DNA from: Burkholderia sp. Ax-1724
Lineage (GTDB): Bacteria > Pseudomonadota > Gammaproteobacteria > Burkholderiales > Burkholderiaceae
Length of the DNA stretch: 64,000 nt
Assembly: GCF_011752995.1 (NCBI RefSeq)
Contig: NZ_VWWL01000023.1
Coordinates: 1-64,000 of the forward strand
Reading direction: 5' to 3'
The notes beneath the pieces were generated by a model that did not search any database, was not told the DNA's origin, and worked only from the letters and a program-made list of their open reading frames with translations. Of the stretch, positions 8,174 to 16,886 are shown in pieces. The translations under genes were made by a program, and so were the position numbers. Position 1 is the stretch's first letter; each line of letters opens with the position of its first letter.

Positions 8174-9346
8174 ATGAACGCACCGCACGACACGTCCGCC
8201 AGCCCTACGTTTCCGTCCCGCCTGCCGAACGTCGGCACGACGATCTTCACCGTGATGAGCGCGCTCGCCGCGGAAAAAGGCGCGGTGAATCTGGGCCAGG
8301 GCTTTCCCGACTTCGCCTGCGATCCGCGCATCGTCGACTCGGTCGCGAACGCGATGCGCGACGGCCACAACCAGTACCCGCCGATGGCGGGCGTTCTGCC
8401 GCTGCGTCAGGCGATCGCGGAGAAGATCGCGAATCTGTATGGGCGCCGCTACGACGCAACGAACGAAATCACCGTGACGGCGGGCGCGACGCAGGCGCTC
8501 TTGACCGCGATTCTCTGCACCGTCCATCCCGGCGACGAAGTGATCGTGATCGAGCCGACCTACGACAGCTATCTGCCGTCGATCGAACTGGCGGGCGGCA
8601 AGCCGGTCTTCGTCACGCTCGAAGCGCCCGACTACGCGATCCCGTTCGACAGGCTGGCCGCCGCGATCACGCCGAAAACGCGGCTCATCATGATCAACAC
8701 GCCGCACAATCCGACCGGCACGGTGTGGCGCGCGGAGGACATGCGCAAGCTCGAAGAGATCGTGCGCGGCACCAACGTGCTGATCCTCTCCGACGAAGTG
8801 TATGAGCACATGGTCTACGACGGCGCGCCACACGAAAGCGCCGCGCGCTATCCGGAACTCGCGCAGCGCAGCTTCGTCGTGTCGAGCTTCGGCAAGACCT
8901 ACCACGTGACGGGCTGGAAGGTCGGCTACGTGGCGGCGCCCGCCGCGCTCACGGCCGAGTTCCGCAAGGTGCACCAGTTCAACGTGTTCACCGTCAATAC
9001 GCCGATGCAGATCGGCCTCGCCGATTACATGAAGGACCCCGCGCCCTATCTCGATCTGCCGGCGTTTTATCAGAAGAAGCGCGACTTCTTCCGCGCGGGT
9101 CTCGCGAACTCGCGCTTCAGGCTGCTGCCGTGCACGGGCACCTACTTCCAGTGCGTCGACTATTCGGCGATCAGCGATCTGCCCGAAGCCGAATTCGCGC
9201 AATGGCTGACCGGCGAGATCGGCGTCGCGGCCATTCCGGTCTCGGCGTTCTACCACGAGGCGCACGAGTCGGGGGTGGTGCGCTTCTGCTTCGCCAAGCA
9301 GGAAAGCACGCTCGCCACCGCGCTCGAGCGGCTCGCGCGGCTTTGA
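8174..9346 (+). CDS. PLP-dependent methionine-type aminotransferase (YbdL-like, fold type I)
   Basis: A 390-residue class I/II aminotransferase. It has NLGQGFPDF at the N-terminus, the PLP phosphate loop region TAGATQAL, NTPHNPTG with the cofactor-contacting Asn, LSDEVYEHM with the Asp/Tyr pair, and the Schiff-base lysine K241 in SSFGKTYHVTGWK. The overall pattern is closest to E. coli YbdL and kynurenine aminotransferase-like enzymes, which transaminate methionine, aromatic residues and histidine with 2-oxo acids. It starts 48 bases after the PIN gene and may be co-transcribed. Substrate preference cannot be settled from sequence. Confidence 0.88.
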   Translation: MNAPHDTSASPTFPSRLPNVGTTIFTVMSALAAEKGAVNLGQGFPDFACDPRIVDSVANAMRDGHNQYPPMAGVLPLRQAIAEKIANLYGRRYDATNEITVTAGATQALLTAILCTVHPGDEVIVIEPTYDSYLPSIELAGGKPVFVTLEAPDYAIPFDRLAAAITPKTRLIMINTPHNPTGTVWRAEDMRKLEEIVRGTNVLILSDEVYEHMVYDGAPHESAARYPELAQRSFVVSSFGKTYHVTGWKVGYVAAPAALTAEFRKVHQFNVFTVNTPMQIGLADYMKDPAPYLDLPAFYQKKRDFFRAGLANSRFRLLPCTGTYFQCVDYSAISDLPEAEFAQWLTGEIGVAAIPVSAFYHEAHESGVVRFCFAKQESTLATALERLARL

Positions 9347-9557
9347 GATGCTCCGCGCGATGTCACGAACGAATCCACGTTCCCGGCCATCGCGCATCGT
9401 TGCATGGGCGTGTGTGTTACGGCCTGCTTTGTGGTCTGCGTTACATCCGGCCCCACGGCCCGGGTCACAAGCCGATTCACAAGCAGGCTCACGGCCAGCT
9501 TCACGCCCCCACCCACACCTCTGCGCAGACCGTCACACTCCCCACACGCCTCTTTCA

Positions 9558-10205
9558 TCAGGCCGCGCGCGACGCCGCGATATACGCCTTGAGATCATCG
9601 GTCACGCGCTGCGCGGCGGGCCGAGCCTTGATCGTCTTGACGTAGCTCTTCCAGTCGATCCCCGCGTCGAGCAGAAAGTCGCGGCCGTAGATGGTCTGCG
9701 TCGCCGAGCCCACGAGCGGCAGGTGCACGTAGCCGGAGATATCGGCGACGCTGAAATGCTCGCCGCACAGATACGGCGCGAACTTCGCGATCCGCTTGAA
9801 GCCGGCGATGTGATGCGCGAGCAGCTTCTCGACGCGCCCCTTCGTTGCGTCGCTCACCGTGCCGCCGAAAAACGATTCCTTGTACAGATTGCGCGCCGTC
9901 AGTTCGAGATGCACGTCGACGAAGGCGATCATCTCGCGCTCCTTGGCCGCCTGCCACGGATCGGCAGAGAAGATCCGCCTGTCGGGAAAGCTCGCGGCGA
10001 GATATTCGACGATGCATTGCGATTCGCACAGATCGCCGTTCGCGGTCTGCAGATACGGCACCTTGCCAAGCGGCGAATGCGCGAGCAGCGCCTCGTCCTG
10101 GCTCGGCTTCACGAGCACCTCCTCGAACGGAATGCCGTGCTCGAGCAGCACGAACTTGACCTTGTTGTAGTAGTTGGACAGTGCGAAACCGCAGAGCTTC
10201 AACAT
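9558..10205 (-). CDS. Glutathione S-transferase family protein
   Basis: A 215-residue two-domain GST. The thioredoxin-like N-terminal domain has LCGFALSNYYNKVKF, SPLGKVPYL with the cis-Pro, and the glutathione-contacting ESQCIVEYL. The all-alpha C-terminal domain contains LCGEHFSVADISGYV with the N-capping box Asp. The substrate is unknown. The ATG at 10205 has GAAGGAG 8 bases upstream; an in-frame ATG at 10244 has none. It is divergent from the 3-hydroxyacyl-CoA dehydrogenase gene and shares a 109-base control region with it. The 211 bases between this gene's stop and the aminotransferase hold nothing I recognise. Confidence 0.88.
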   Translation of the reverse strand: MLKLCGFALSNYYNKVKFVLLEHGIPFEEVLVKPSQDEALLAHSPLGKVPYLQTANGDLCESQCIVEYLAASFPDRRIFSADPWQAAKEREMIAFVDVHLELTARNLYKESFFGGTVSDATKGRVEKLLAHHIAGFKRIAKFAPYLCGEHFSVADISGYVHLPLVGSATQTIYGRDFLLDAGIDWKSYVKTIKARPAAQRVTDDLKAYIAASRAA

Positions 10206-10287
10206 CGGATGTCTCCTTCTTTTCGGTTGTTCGAGCCCACGCATCGCAATCGAAGCAGCGGCTTTCCATTAAATCATCCAGTAAATT

Positions 10288-10299
10288 GCACGATCGTGC
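10288..10299. promoter_or_regulatory. Perfect 12-bp palindrome, putative TetR-type operator
   Basis: GCACGATCGTGC is a perfect inverted repeat in an AT-rich stretch, 15 bases before the first ATG of the 3-hydroxyacyl-CoA dehydrogenase gene. It overlaps a TTGCAC -35-like box. Its ACGATCGT core recurs in the operator-like palindrome at 20702-20723, before the other acyl-CoA operon. Which protein binds it is not shown by the sequence. Confidence 0.5.
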
Positions 10300-10314
10300 T
10301 ATTCTAAAATAACC

Positions 10315-11889
10315 ATGGAGTCGAGCATCGCAATGAACTCTCGCAATTTCAGTATCGAGACCATCGGCATTGTCGGAACCGGTGCAATGGGCCGCGGCAT
10401 CGCGCAGATCGCCGCGCTCGCGGGCCTGAGCGTGCGGCTCTTCGACACAAACTCCGCTGCCGTCGGCGCCGCGCGCGATTACCTCGCGGACACTTTCGCC
10501 AAATTGACGGCCAAAGGCAAGCTCGAGCAGTCGCGCTCGCTGGCCGCGCTCGCGAACGTGAGCGGCGTGCAGAACATCGGCGAGCTGGCCGGCTGCGATC
10601 TGGTCGTCGAGGCGATCGTCGAAAAGCTCGACGTGAAGCAGGCCCTCTTTCGCGAACTCGAAACCGTCGTGAGCAGCCGCTGCATCCTCGCGTCGAATAC
10701 GTCATCGCTGTCGATCACCGCAATCGCCGCGGGCTGCACCGATCCCTCGCGCGTGGTCGGCTATCACTTCTTCAATCCCGTGCCGCTGATGAAGGTCGTC
10801 GAAGTGATCGACGGGTTGCGCAGCGACCCCGAGGCCGGCAACGCGCTGATGGACCTCGCGCGCCGCATGGGTCACACGCCGGTGCGCGCGAAGGACATGC
10901 CCGGCTTCATCGTCAATCACGCGGGCCGCGGCATGAATACCGAGGGCCTGCGCGCGGCGGGCGAAGGCGTCGCGAGCTTCGCCGATATCGACCGCATCAT
11001 GCGCGAGCAGGCCGGCTTCCGGCTCGGGCCGTTCGAGCTGCTGGACCTGACCGCGCTCGACGTGTCGCATCCGGTCATGGAATCGATCTATCACCAGTTC
11101 TACGAGGAACCGCGCTACACGCCGTCGCCGATCACCGGCACACGGCTGCTCGGCGGACTGCTGGGCCGCAAGACCGGCGAGGGCTTCTACCGCTACGTGG
11201 ACGGCAAGCAGCAGGTGCCCGACGAAGCGCCCGCGCCGAGCGCGCTGCCGCACAGCGTATGGGTCAGCCAGCGCTACCGCAAAGCGCATGACGCAGTCGT
11301 GCAACTGATCGGCCAGGCCGGTGTGAAGCTCGACGACGGCGCGACGCCCGCCGCGAATTCGCTGATCGTCGTCACGCCGTTCGGCCACGACGCGACCACG
11401 GCCGCGGTCGACGAAGCGCTCGACGCCAGCCGCGTCGTCGCCGTCGACACGCTGTTCCCGCTCATCGGCGCGAAACGCCGCACGCTGATGACCACGCCGG
11501 CCACGACACGCGCCGCCCGCGACGCCGGACACGCGCTCTTCGCCGCCGACGGCGTACCCGTCACCGTGATCCGCGATTCGACCGGCTTCGTCGCGCAGCG
11601 CGTGGTCGCGACGATCGTCAACATCGGCTGTGACATCGCGCAAAAGCAGATCGCCACACCCGAGGACATCGACCTCGCGGTCACGCTCGGCCTCGGCTAT
11701 CCGCGCGGGCCGCTCGCGCTCGGTGACGCGCTCGGCGCCACCACGATTCTCGCGATCCTGCGCAACATGTTCGGCGTGCTCGGCGATCCGCGCTACCGTC
11801 CGTCGCCGTGGCTCGCGCGGCGCGCGCAGCTCGGTCTTTCGCTGACGCAGCGCGACGCCAGCGACATCTCACCGGAGGCCCGATCATGA
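10315..11889 (+). CDS. paaH: 3-hydroxyacyl-CoA dehydrogenase (PaaH/PaaC type, two 3HCDH domains)
   Basis: A 524-residue NAD-dependent dehydrogenase. The N-terminal Rossmann fold has GIVGTGAMGRGIAQIAA; LASNTSSLSITAIA and VVGYHFFNPVPLMKVVEVI include the catalytic His-Asn/Glu region. A helical 3HCDH domain follows. A second, non-Rossmann linker and another 3HCDH domain (DSTGFVAQRVVATIVN, about residues 415-510) give the roughly 500-residue length of PaaC/PaaH enzymes. It oxidises 3-hydroxyacyl-CoA to 3-oxoacyl-CoA. No other paa ring-cleavage genes are here, so its substrate may be a product of the neighbouring ECH and ACAD. ATGs at 10315 and 10333 are both possible. Its stop overlaps the next start (ATGA). 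Confidence 0.85.
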   Translation: MESSIAMNSRNFSIETIGIVGTGAMGRGIAQIAALAGLSVRLFDTNSAAVGAARDYLADTFAKLTAKGKLEQSRSLAALANVSGVQNIGELAGCDLVVEAIVEKLDVKQALFRELETVVSSRCILASNTSSLSITAIAAGCTDPSRVVGYHFFNPVPLMKVVEVIDGLRSDPEAGNALMDLARRMGHTPVRAKDMPGFIVNHAGRGMNTEGLRAAGEGVASFADIDRIMREQAGFRLGPFELLDLTALDVSHPVMESIYHQFYEEPRYTPSPITGTRLLGGLLGRKTGEGFYRYVDGKQQVPDEAPAPSALPHSVWVSQRYRKAHDAVVQLIGQAGVKLDDGATPAANSLIVVTPFGHDATTAAVDEALDASRVVAVDTLFPLIGAKRRTLMTTPATTRAARDAGHALFAADGVPVTVIRDSTGFVAQRVVATIVNIGCDIAQKQIATPEDIDLAVTLGLGYPRGPLALGDALGATTILAILRNMFGVLGDPRYRPSPWLARRAQLGLSLTQRDASDISPEARS

Positions 11890-12674
11890 GCGCCGCCCTG
11901 CTCGCTTCACGCCCAGCCAGCAGCGAATCGACGCTGGTCCTCACGCTGTCGAATCCCGGCGCGCGCAACGCGCTGCATCCGGACATGTACGCGGCCGGCA
12001 TCGAGGCGTTCGACACCGTCGAGCGCGATCCGTCGATTCGCGCGGTCGTGATCACTGGCGCCGACAACTTCTTCTGCGCGGGCGGCAACCTGAACCGCCT
12101 GCTCGAAAATCGCGCGAAAGATCCGTCCGTGCAGGCCGAGAGTATCGACCAGCTCGGTCAGTGGATTTCGGCGCTGCGGCTGTCGTCGAAACCCGTGATT
12201 GCGGCGGTCGAAGGCGCCGCGGCCGGCGCCGGCTTTTCGCTCGCGCTCGCCTGCGATCTGATCGTCGCCGCGGACAACGCGAAGTTCGCGATGTCGTATG
12301 CACGCGTCGGCCTGACGCCCGATGGCGGCGGCTCGTGGTTCCTCGCGCAGGCGCTGCCGCGCCAGCTCGCCACCGAAGTGCTGATCGAAGCCAAGCCGAT
12401 CGGCGCGGCACGTCTGCACGAACTCGGCGTCGTCAACCGGCTCACCAAGCCCGGCATCGCGCTCGATAACGCGCTGGCCTGGGCCGACGAACTCGCGGCG
12501 ATTTCGCCCAATTCGGTGTCACGCATCAAAGGACTGATCGCCGCGGCCGGCACGCAGCCGCTCGCGGATCATCTGGTCACGGAGCGCGACAACTTCGTCG
12601 CCTCGCTGCATCACCGCGAGGGCCTCGAAGGGATCAGCGCGTTCCTCGAAAAACGCGCGCCGGTCTACAAATAG
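11886..12674 (+). CDS. Enoyl-CoA hydratase/isomerase family protein
   Basis: A 262-residue crotonase-fold enzyme. The first oxyanion-hole segment is ITGADNFFCAGGNL and the second is AVEGAAAGAGFSLALACDLIVAA; a catalytic-type acidic residue follows in VGLTPDGGGSWFL. The pattern is close to 'oxepin-CoA hydrolase, alternative type' and PaaG-like proteins, but the specific reaction cannot be assigned. The ATG overlaps the upstream dehydrogenase stop codon as ATGA, so translation is probably coupled and the two enzymes likely carry out successive hydration and oxidation steps. Confidence 0.87.
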   Translation: MSAALLASRPASSESTLVLTLSNPGARNALHPDMYAAGIEAFDTVERDPSIRAVVITGADNFFCAGGNLNRLLENRAKDPSVQAESIDQLGQWISALRLSSKPVIAAVEGAAAGAGFSLALACDLIVAADNAKFAMSYARVGLTPDGGGSWFLAQALPRQLATEVLIEAKPIGAARLHELGVVNRLTKPGIALDNALAWADELAAISPNSVSRIKGLIAAAGTQPLADHLVTERDNFVASLHHREGLEGISAFLEKRAPVYK

Positions 12675-12707
12675 TCTGCCAATCAGCCACGAGAGAGCCG
12701 CCCGACC

Positions 12708-13424
12708 ATGCCCGACTATCAGTTGCCGAAACGTCGCCGCATCTTCCTGATGCGCCACGGCGACGTCACCTACTTCGACGATTCCGGCCGCGCGATCGAC
12801 CCCGAGACCGTGCCGCTCAACGCGAACGGCCGCGAGCAGGCGAGCGCCGCGGGCCGCCTGTTCGCCGAACAGCGGGTGCGCTTCGATCGCGTGATCGTGA
12901 GCGGCCTGCCGCGCACGATCGAAACCGCGCGACGCGTGCTCGCCGAAACGGGCCAGCAGATCGAGCCGGAAATCGAGCCCGCGTGGCAGGAAATTCGCGG
13001 CGGCAAGCTCGGCAGCATTCCGGCGAGCGATATCGAGGCGGCGTTTCTCGGCGTGTTCGACGGCATCGTGCCCGAAAGCACGCGCTTTCTCGACGGCGAA
13101 ACGATCGGCGAGCTGTTCGATCGCGTGCTGCCGGCCGTCGCGGCGCTGCGTGAGGACACCTCGTGGGACACCGTGCTGCTGGTGCTGCACGGCGGCGTCA
13201 ATCGCGCGATCCTCTCGCACGCGCTGACAACGGGCGGCCGCACGTTCTTCGGCCATCTGTCGCAGGCGACCGGCTGCATCAACGCGCTCGACGTCGGCGC
13301 CGCGCCGCGCGACTGGGTGCTGCGCATGCTCAACCACTCGCCGCCGTCGCCGCTGCATCGTGACGTGCGCAACACCACGATGGAAATGCTTTACGCGCAA
13401 TTCATCCGCTACCAGCGCAGTTGA
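12708..13424 (+). CDS. Histidine phosphatase family protein
   Basis: A 238-residue member of the phosphoglycerate-mutase-like histidine phosphatases. The phosphoacceptor motif is FLMRHGD (His at about residue 16), SGLPRTIETAR carries the second Arg, and VLHGGVNRAIL the second catalytic His. It starts 34 bases after the hydratase gene and ends 21 bases before the APH-type kinase gene. Its position beside a kinase that may make phospho-acyl-CoA suggests a role on a phosphorylated CoA ester or on an off-path product. That is inference; the family acts on many sugar phosphates and nucleotides. Confidence 0.85.
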   Translation: MPDYQLPKRRRIFLMRHGDVTYFDDSGRAIDPETVPLNANGREQASAAGRLFAEQRVRFDRVIVSGLPRTIETARRVLAETGQQIEPEIEPAWQEIRGGKLGSIPASDIEAAFLGVFDGIVPESTRFLDGETIGELFDRVLPAVAALREDTSWDTVLLVLHGGVNRAILSHALTTGGRTFFGHLSQATGCINALDVGAAPRDWVLRMLNHSPPSPLHRDVRNTTMEMLYAQFIRYQRS

Positions 13425-13444
13425 CACCGAACTGGAGGAGACAC

Positions 13445-14551
13445 ATGGCGCAAGCCACGCAGACCGGCGAACCCGCACCCAAACAGGACTATTCGGCCTT
13501 CGAAGGCACCCGTCCCGTCAACGAGCGGCAACGCTTCGACAACGACGCGCTCGCCGCGTGGCTGACCCGTCACGTCGACGGCTTCGCGGGACCGCTCACG
13601 CTCGAACAGTTCGCGGGCGGCCAGTCCAATCCGACCTTCAAGCTGATCACGCCGTCGCGCTCGTACGTGATGCGCGCGAAGCCCGGCCCCGCCGCGAAGC
13701 TGCTGCCGTCCGCGCATGCGATCGAACGCGAATACCGCGTGATGCACGCGCTGACCGGCACCGACGTGCCGATCGCGCAAATGCTCGCGCTGTGCGAGGA
13801 CGAAAGCGTGATCGGCCGCGCGTTCTACGTGATGGAGTTCGTCGAAGGCCGCGTGCTGTGGGACCAGTCGCTGCCCGGCATGACGGCCGCTGAGCGCACG
13901 GCGATCTACGACGAAATGAATCGCGTGATCGCGGCTTTGCATAGCGTCGACGTCGCCGCCGCCGGCCTCGTCGATTACGGCAAGCCGGGCAATTACTTCG
14001 CCCGGCAGATCGGCCGCTGGAGCAAGCAGTATCTCGCGTCCGAGACCGAGCCGATCGACGCGATGCAGCGTCTGATCGAATGGCTGCCGCAACATATGCC
14101 CGCCGAAACGAGCGGCCGCACCTCGGTCGTACATGGCGATTACCGGCTCGACAATCTGATCTTCGATCGCTACGAGCCGCGCGTGCTTGCGGTGCTCGAC
14201 TGGGAACTGTCGACGCTCGGCGATCCGCTCGCCGACTTCGCGTATCACTGTATGGCGTGGCACGTCGACCCGGGGCAGTTCCGCGGCATCGCGGGGCTCG
14301 ACTGGAGCGCCCTCGGCATTCCCGACGAAGCACAGTACGTCGAACGCTATTGCCAGCGCACCGGCTTCGAGATTCACGGCGACTGGAACTTCTATCTGGC
14401 GTACAACATGTTCCGCATCGCCGCGATTCTGCAAGGCATCATGAAGCGCGTCGTCGACGGCACCGCATCGAGTGCGCAGGCACTCGACGCCGGCCGGCGC
14501 GCGAAGCCGATGGCCGAACTGGCCTGGCGCTACGCGCAGAAGGTGCGCTAG
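13445..14551 (+). CDS. APH-family kinase, ACAD10/ACAD11 N-terminal type
   Basis: A 368-residue protein kinase-like (aminoglycoside phosphotransferase fold) enzyme. The nucleotide loop region reads FAGGQSNPTFKL, MRAKPGP supplies the ATP-anchoring Lys, the catalytic loop is VVHGDYRLDNLIF (catalytic Asp, metal Asn) and VLDWELSTLGDPLADFAYH holds the metal Asp. These strings match the kinase half of ACAD10/ACAD11 and, more distantly, LvaA of Pseudomonas putida, which phosphorylate 4-hydroxyacyl-CoA. All catalytic residues are present. The ATG at 13445 has GGAGGAG just upstream. It sits directly before an ACAD of the matching ACAD10/11 C-terminal type. Confidence 0.85.
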   Translation: MAQATQTGEPAPKQDYSAFEGTRPVNERQRFDNDALAAWLTRHVDGFAGPLTLEQFAGGQSNPTFKLITPSRSYVMRAKPGPAAKLLPSAHAIEREYRVMHALTGTDVPIAQMLALCEDESVIGRAFYVMEFVEGRVLWDQSLPGMTAAERTAIYDEMNRVIAALHSVDVAAAGLVDYGKPGNYFARQIGRWSKQYLASETEPIDAMQRLIEWLPQHMPAETSGRTSVVHGDYRLDNLIFDRYEPRVLAVLDWELSTLGDPLADFAYHCMAWHVDPGQFRGIAGLDWSALGIPDEAQYVERYCQRTGFEIHGDWNFYLAYNMFRIAAILQGIMKRVVDGTASSAQALDAGRRAKPMAELAWRYAQKVR

Positions 14552-14680
14552 GCGCAAAACAATGCGCCGGGGCCGCATGCCCCGGTTATGGGCCGGGCTG
14601 GGCATCATGCCGTTATTTGTGCACGAGCTTGCGAGCCCCGCTTCAACATCATCCGCTGTCCGTCATTCGCGAGGTTTCAG

Positions 14681-15940
14681 ATGAATTTCGATTACACCCC
14701 GAAGGTCCAGGCGTTGCGCGAAAAACTGCTCGCCTTCTTCGACGAGCATATTTATCCGAACGAGCAGGCGTTCTATGCGGAAATCGCGCGCAATCGCCAG
14801 AACGGCAACGCATGGGTGCCGACCGAGCTGATCGAGCAACTGAAGCAGAAGGCGCGCGCCGCCGGTTTGTGGAATCTGTTCCTGCCGCAATCGGAGCGCG
14901 GCGCCGGACTGACCAACCTCGAATACGCGCCGCTGTGCGAGATCATGGGCCGCGTGCCCTGGGCGCCGGAAGTGTTCAACTGCAACGCGCCCGACACCGG
15001 CAACATGGAGACGATCGAGCGCTACGGCAGCGAAGACAACAAGCGCGAATGGCTCGAACCGCTGCTGCAAGGGCAAATCCGCTCCGCGTTCCTGATGACG
15101 GAGCCGGAAGTGGCCTCGTCGGATGCGACCAACATCCAGACCCGCATCGTGCGCGATGGCGACCACTACGTGATCGACGGCCACAAGTGGTGGTCGTCGG
15201 GTGCGGGCGATCCGCGCTGCAAGGTCTATATCGTGATGGGCAAGACCGATCCCGAGGCGCCGCGCCATCAGCAGCAGTCGATGATCCTCGTGCCCGCCGA
15301 CGCCGCCGGCATCACCGTGCACCGCCCGCTCACCGTGTTCGGTTACGACGACGCGCCGCACGGCCATATGGAAATCACGCTCGATAACGTGCGCGTGCCT
15401 GCCGCCAACATGCTGCTCGGCGAAGGCCGCGGCTTCGAGATCGCGCAGGGCCGCCTCGGCCCGGGGCGCATCCACCATTGCATGCGGCTCATCGGTCTCG
15501 CCGAACGCGCAATCGAGCTGATGGCGAAGCGCTCGCTGCAACGCGTCGCGTTCGGCAAGCCGGTCGCGTCGCAAGGCGTCACGCAGGAGCGTCTCGCCGA
15601 GGCGCGCTGCATGATCGAGCAGGCGCGTCTGCTGACGCTGAAGACCGCGTACATGATGGACACCGTCGGCAACAAGGGCGCGCGCGGCGAGATCGCGATG
15701 ATCAAGGTGGTCGCGCCGAACATGGCGTGTCAGGTAATCGACTGGGCGATTCAGGCGCACGGCGGCGGCGGTGTCAGCGACGACTTTCCGCTCGCCTATG
15801 CCTACGCATCGGCACGCACGCTGCGTTTCGCCGACGGCCCCGACGAAGTGCATCGCAATGCCATCGCCAAGCTCGAACTCGCACGCCATCTGGATGCGGG
15901 CGCGGCCGCTCGCGTGGAGATGCCGGTCACGCGCGTTTGA
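14681..15940 (+). CDS. Acyl-CoA dehydrogenase, ACAD10/ACAD11 C-terminal type
   Basis: A 419-residue flavoprotein of the ACAD fold. FLMTEPEVASSDATNI and HKWWSSGAGDPRC form the FAD/substrate region, GRGFEIAQGRLGPGRIHHC is highly typical of ACAD10/11, and IQAHGGGGVSDDFPLA precedes LRFADGPDEVHR. In the last motif an Asp-Gly stands where medium-chain ACADs have the catalytic Glu-Gly of YEGT, as in ACAD10/11. In that family the enzyme acts on 4-phosphoacyl-CoA made by the kinase partner. A 129-base spacer with a GC-rich hairpin separates it from the kinase gene; the start at 14681 is clear. Confidence 0.88.
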   Translation: MNFDYTPKVQALREKLLAFFDEHIYPNEQAFYAEIARNRQNGNAWVPTELIEQLKQKARAAGLWNLFLPQSERGAGLTNLEYAPLCEIMGRVPWAPEVFNCNAPDTGNMETIERYGSEDNKREWLEPLLQGQIRSAFLMTEPEVASSDATNIQTRIVRDGDHYVIDGHKWWSSGAGDPRCKVYIVMGKTDPEAPRHQQQSMILVPADAAGITVHRPLTVFGYDDAPHGHMEITLDNVRVPAANMLLGEGRGFEIAQGRLGPGRIHHCMRLIGLAERAIELMAKRSLQRVAFGKPVASQGVTQERLAEARCMIEQARLLTLKTAYMMDTVGNKGARGEIAMIKVVAPNMACQVIDWAIQAHGGGGVSDDFPLAYAYASARTLRFADGPDEVHRNAIAKLELARHLDAGAAARVEMPVTRV

Positions 15941-15970
15941 GTTCCGCGGCCCGATGTGAAAGGTGAGCGC

Positions 15971-15984
15971 GGGGGGGGGGGGGG
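15971..15984. repeat. Homopolymeric tract of 14 G
   Basis: Fourteen consecutive G residues lie 31 bases after the acyl-CoA dehydrogenase stop and 100 bases before the GST start. Such tracts are prone to slipped-strand length change and to sequencing error. It is outside any reading frame. Confidence 0.9.
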
Positions 15985-16083
15985 CTGAGCCCACGGCAAG
16001 CAGCATCGTACGATCTATGCTCTAATTTTTCGACCACGGCGGCGCCCTCTTTGCGGCGCCGCTTTGACGAACAGGGAGCAACG

Positions 16084-16785
16084 ATGATCGATGTCTATAG
16101 CTGGGCGACCCCGAACGGCCACAAGGTTCACATCATGCTCGAAGAGACGGGCCTGCCCTACACCGCGCATGCCGTGAATATCGGTGCCGGCGACCAGTTC
16201 AAGCCCGAATTTCTCGCCGTCAGTCCCAACAACAAGATTCCCGCGATCGTCGACTCCGAGGGCCCGAAAGGCGCTGATGGCCGGCCGTTCGCGCTGTTCG
16301 AATCGGGCGCGATCCTGATTTACCTGGCTGAAAAAACCGGCAAGTTTCTGCCGACCGATCCGGCCGCGCGCTACTCGGTGCTGCAATGGCTGATGTTCCA
16401 GATGGGCGGCCTCGGTCCGATGCTGGGGCAGGCTCACCACTTCCGCCTCTACGCACCCGAGCAGATCGAGTATGCGGTCAAACGCTACACCAACGAAGCG
16501 CATCGCCTGTACGGCGTGATGGACACGCAACTCGGCAAGACGCGTTATCTCGCCGGCAACGACTATACGATCGCGGACATCGCCTCGTTCCCGTGGACGC
16601 GCTCATGGAAAAACCAGGGCATCGAACTCGATGCGTTCCCGAACGTGAAGCGCTGGCATGAAGAGATTGCCGCTCGGCCCGCGGTGGTGCGCGGCGTCGA
16701 CGTGCTCGCGTCCGCACGCGTGCCGCTGATGGACGACAAGGCGAAAGAGATGCTGTTCGGTGCCACCCAGTACGCGAAGCATTAA
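16084..16785 (+). CDS. yfcG: Nu-class glutathione transferase, YfcG-like disulfide reductase
   Basis: A 233-residue GST whose N-terminus IDVYSWATPNGHKVHIMLEE, followed by SPNNKIPAIVD and FESGAILIYLAEKTGKFLP, closely matches E. coli YfcG. The middle GGLGPMLGQAHHF is also diagnostic of this nu-class group. These enzymes bind two glutathione molecules and reduce small disulfides, with low classical transferase activity; the Thr-Pro-Asn motif replaces a catalytic Cys, Ser or Tyr. The ATG at 16084 follows AGGGAG. It is convergent with the MaoC operon and followed by a shared terminator. Confidence 0.9.
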   Translation: MIDVYSWATPNGHKVHIMLEETGLPYTAHAVNIGAGDQFKPEFLAVSPNNKIPAIVDSEGPKGADGRPFALFESGAILIYLAEKTGKFLPTDPAARYSVLQWLMFQMGGLGPMLGQAHHFRLYAPEQIEYAVKRYTNEAHRLYGVMDTQLGKTRYLAGNDYTIADIASFPWTRSWKNQGIELDAFPNVKRWHEEIAARPAVVRGVDVLASARVPLMDDKAKEMLFGATQYAKH

Positions 16786-16826
16786 CTGCTTCGTCTTCCC
16801 GGCGATACGCCCCGACGCCAGGCAAA

Positions 16827-16867
16827 AAGTGCGAGCCCGCATGCACGCCGGCTCGCACTTTCGATTT
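16827..16867. terminator. Bidirectional terminator between yfcG-like and MaoC genes
   Basis: The arms AAGTGCGAGCC (16827-16837) and GGCTCGCACTT (16850-16860) are perfectly complementary. An A-run precedes the left arm and T-rich sequence follows the right one, between convergent stop codons. Confidence 0.8.
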
Positions 16868-16886
16868 CACCCGCGACGCAAGAACA

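Noticed and set aside
7784..9397. A 537-codon minus-strand open frame opposite the aminotransferase and PIN genes
   Set aside because: Arg-rich shadow; both plus-strand genes have full catalytic motifs.
10315..12674. The paaH-like and hydratase genes considered as part of a complete phenylacetate pathway
   Set aside because: No paaABCDE, paaK or paaZ genes are present, so that pathway cannot be claimed from this window.
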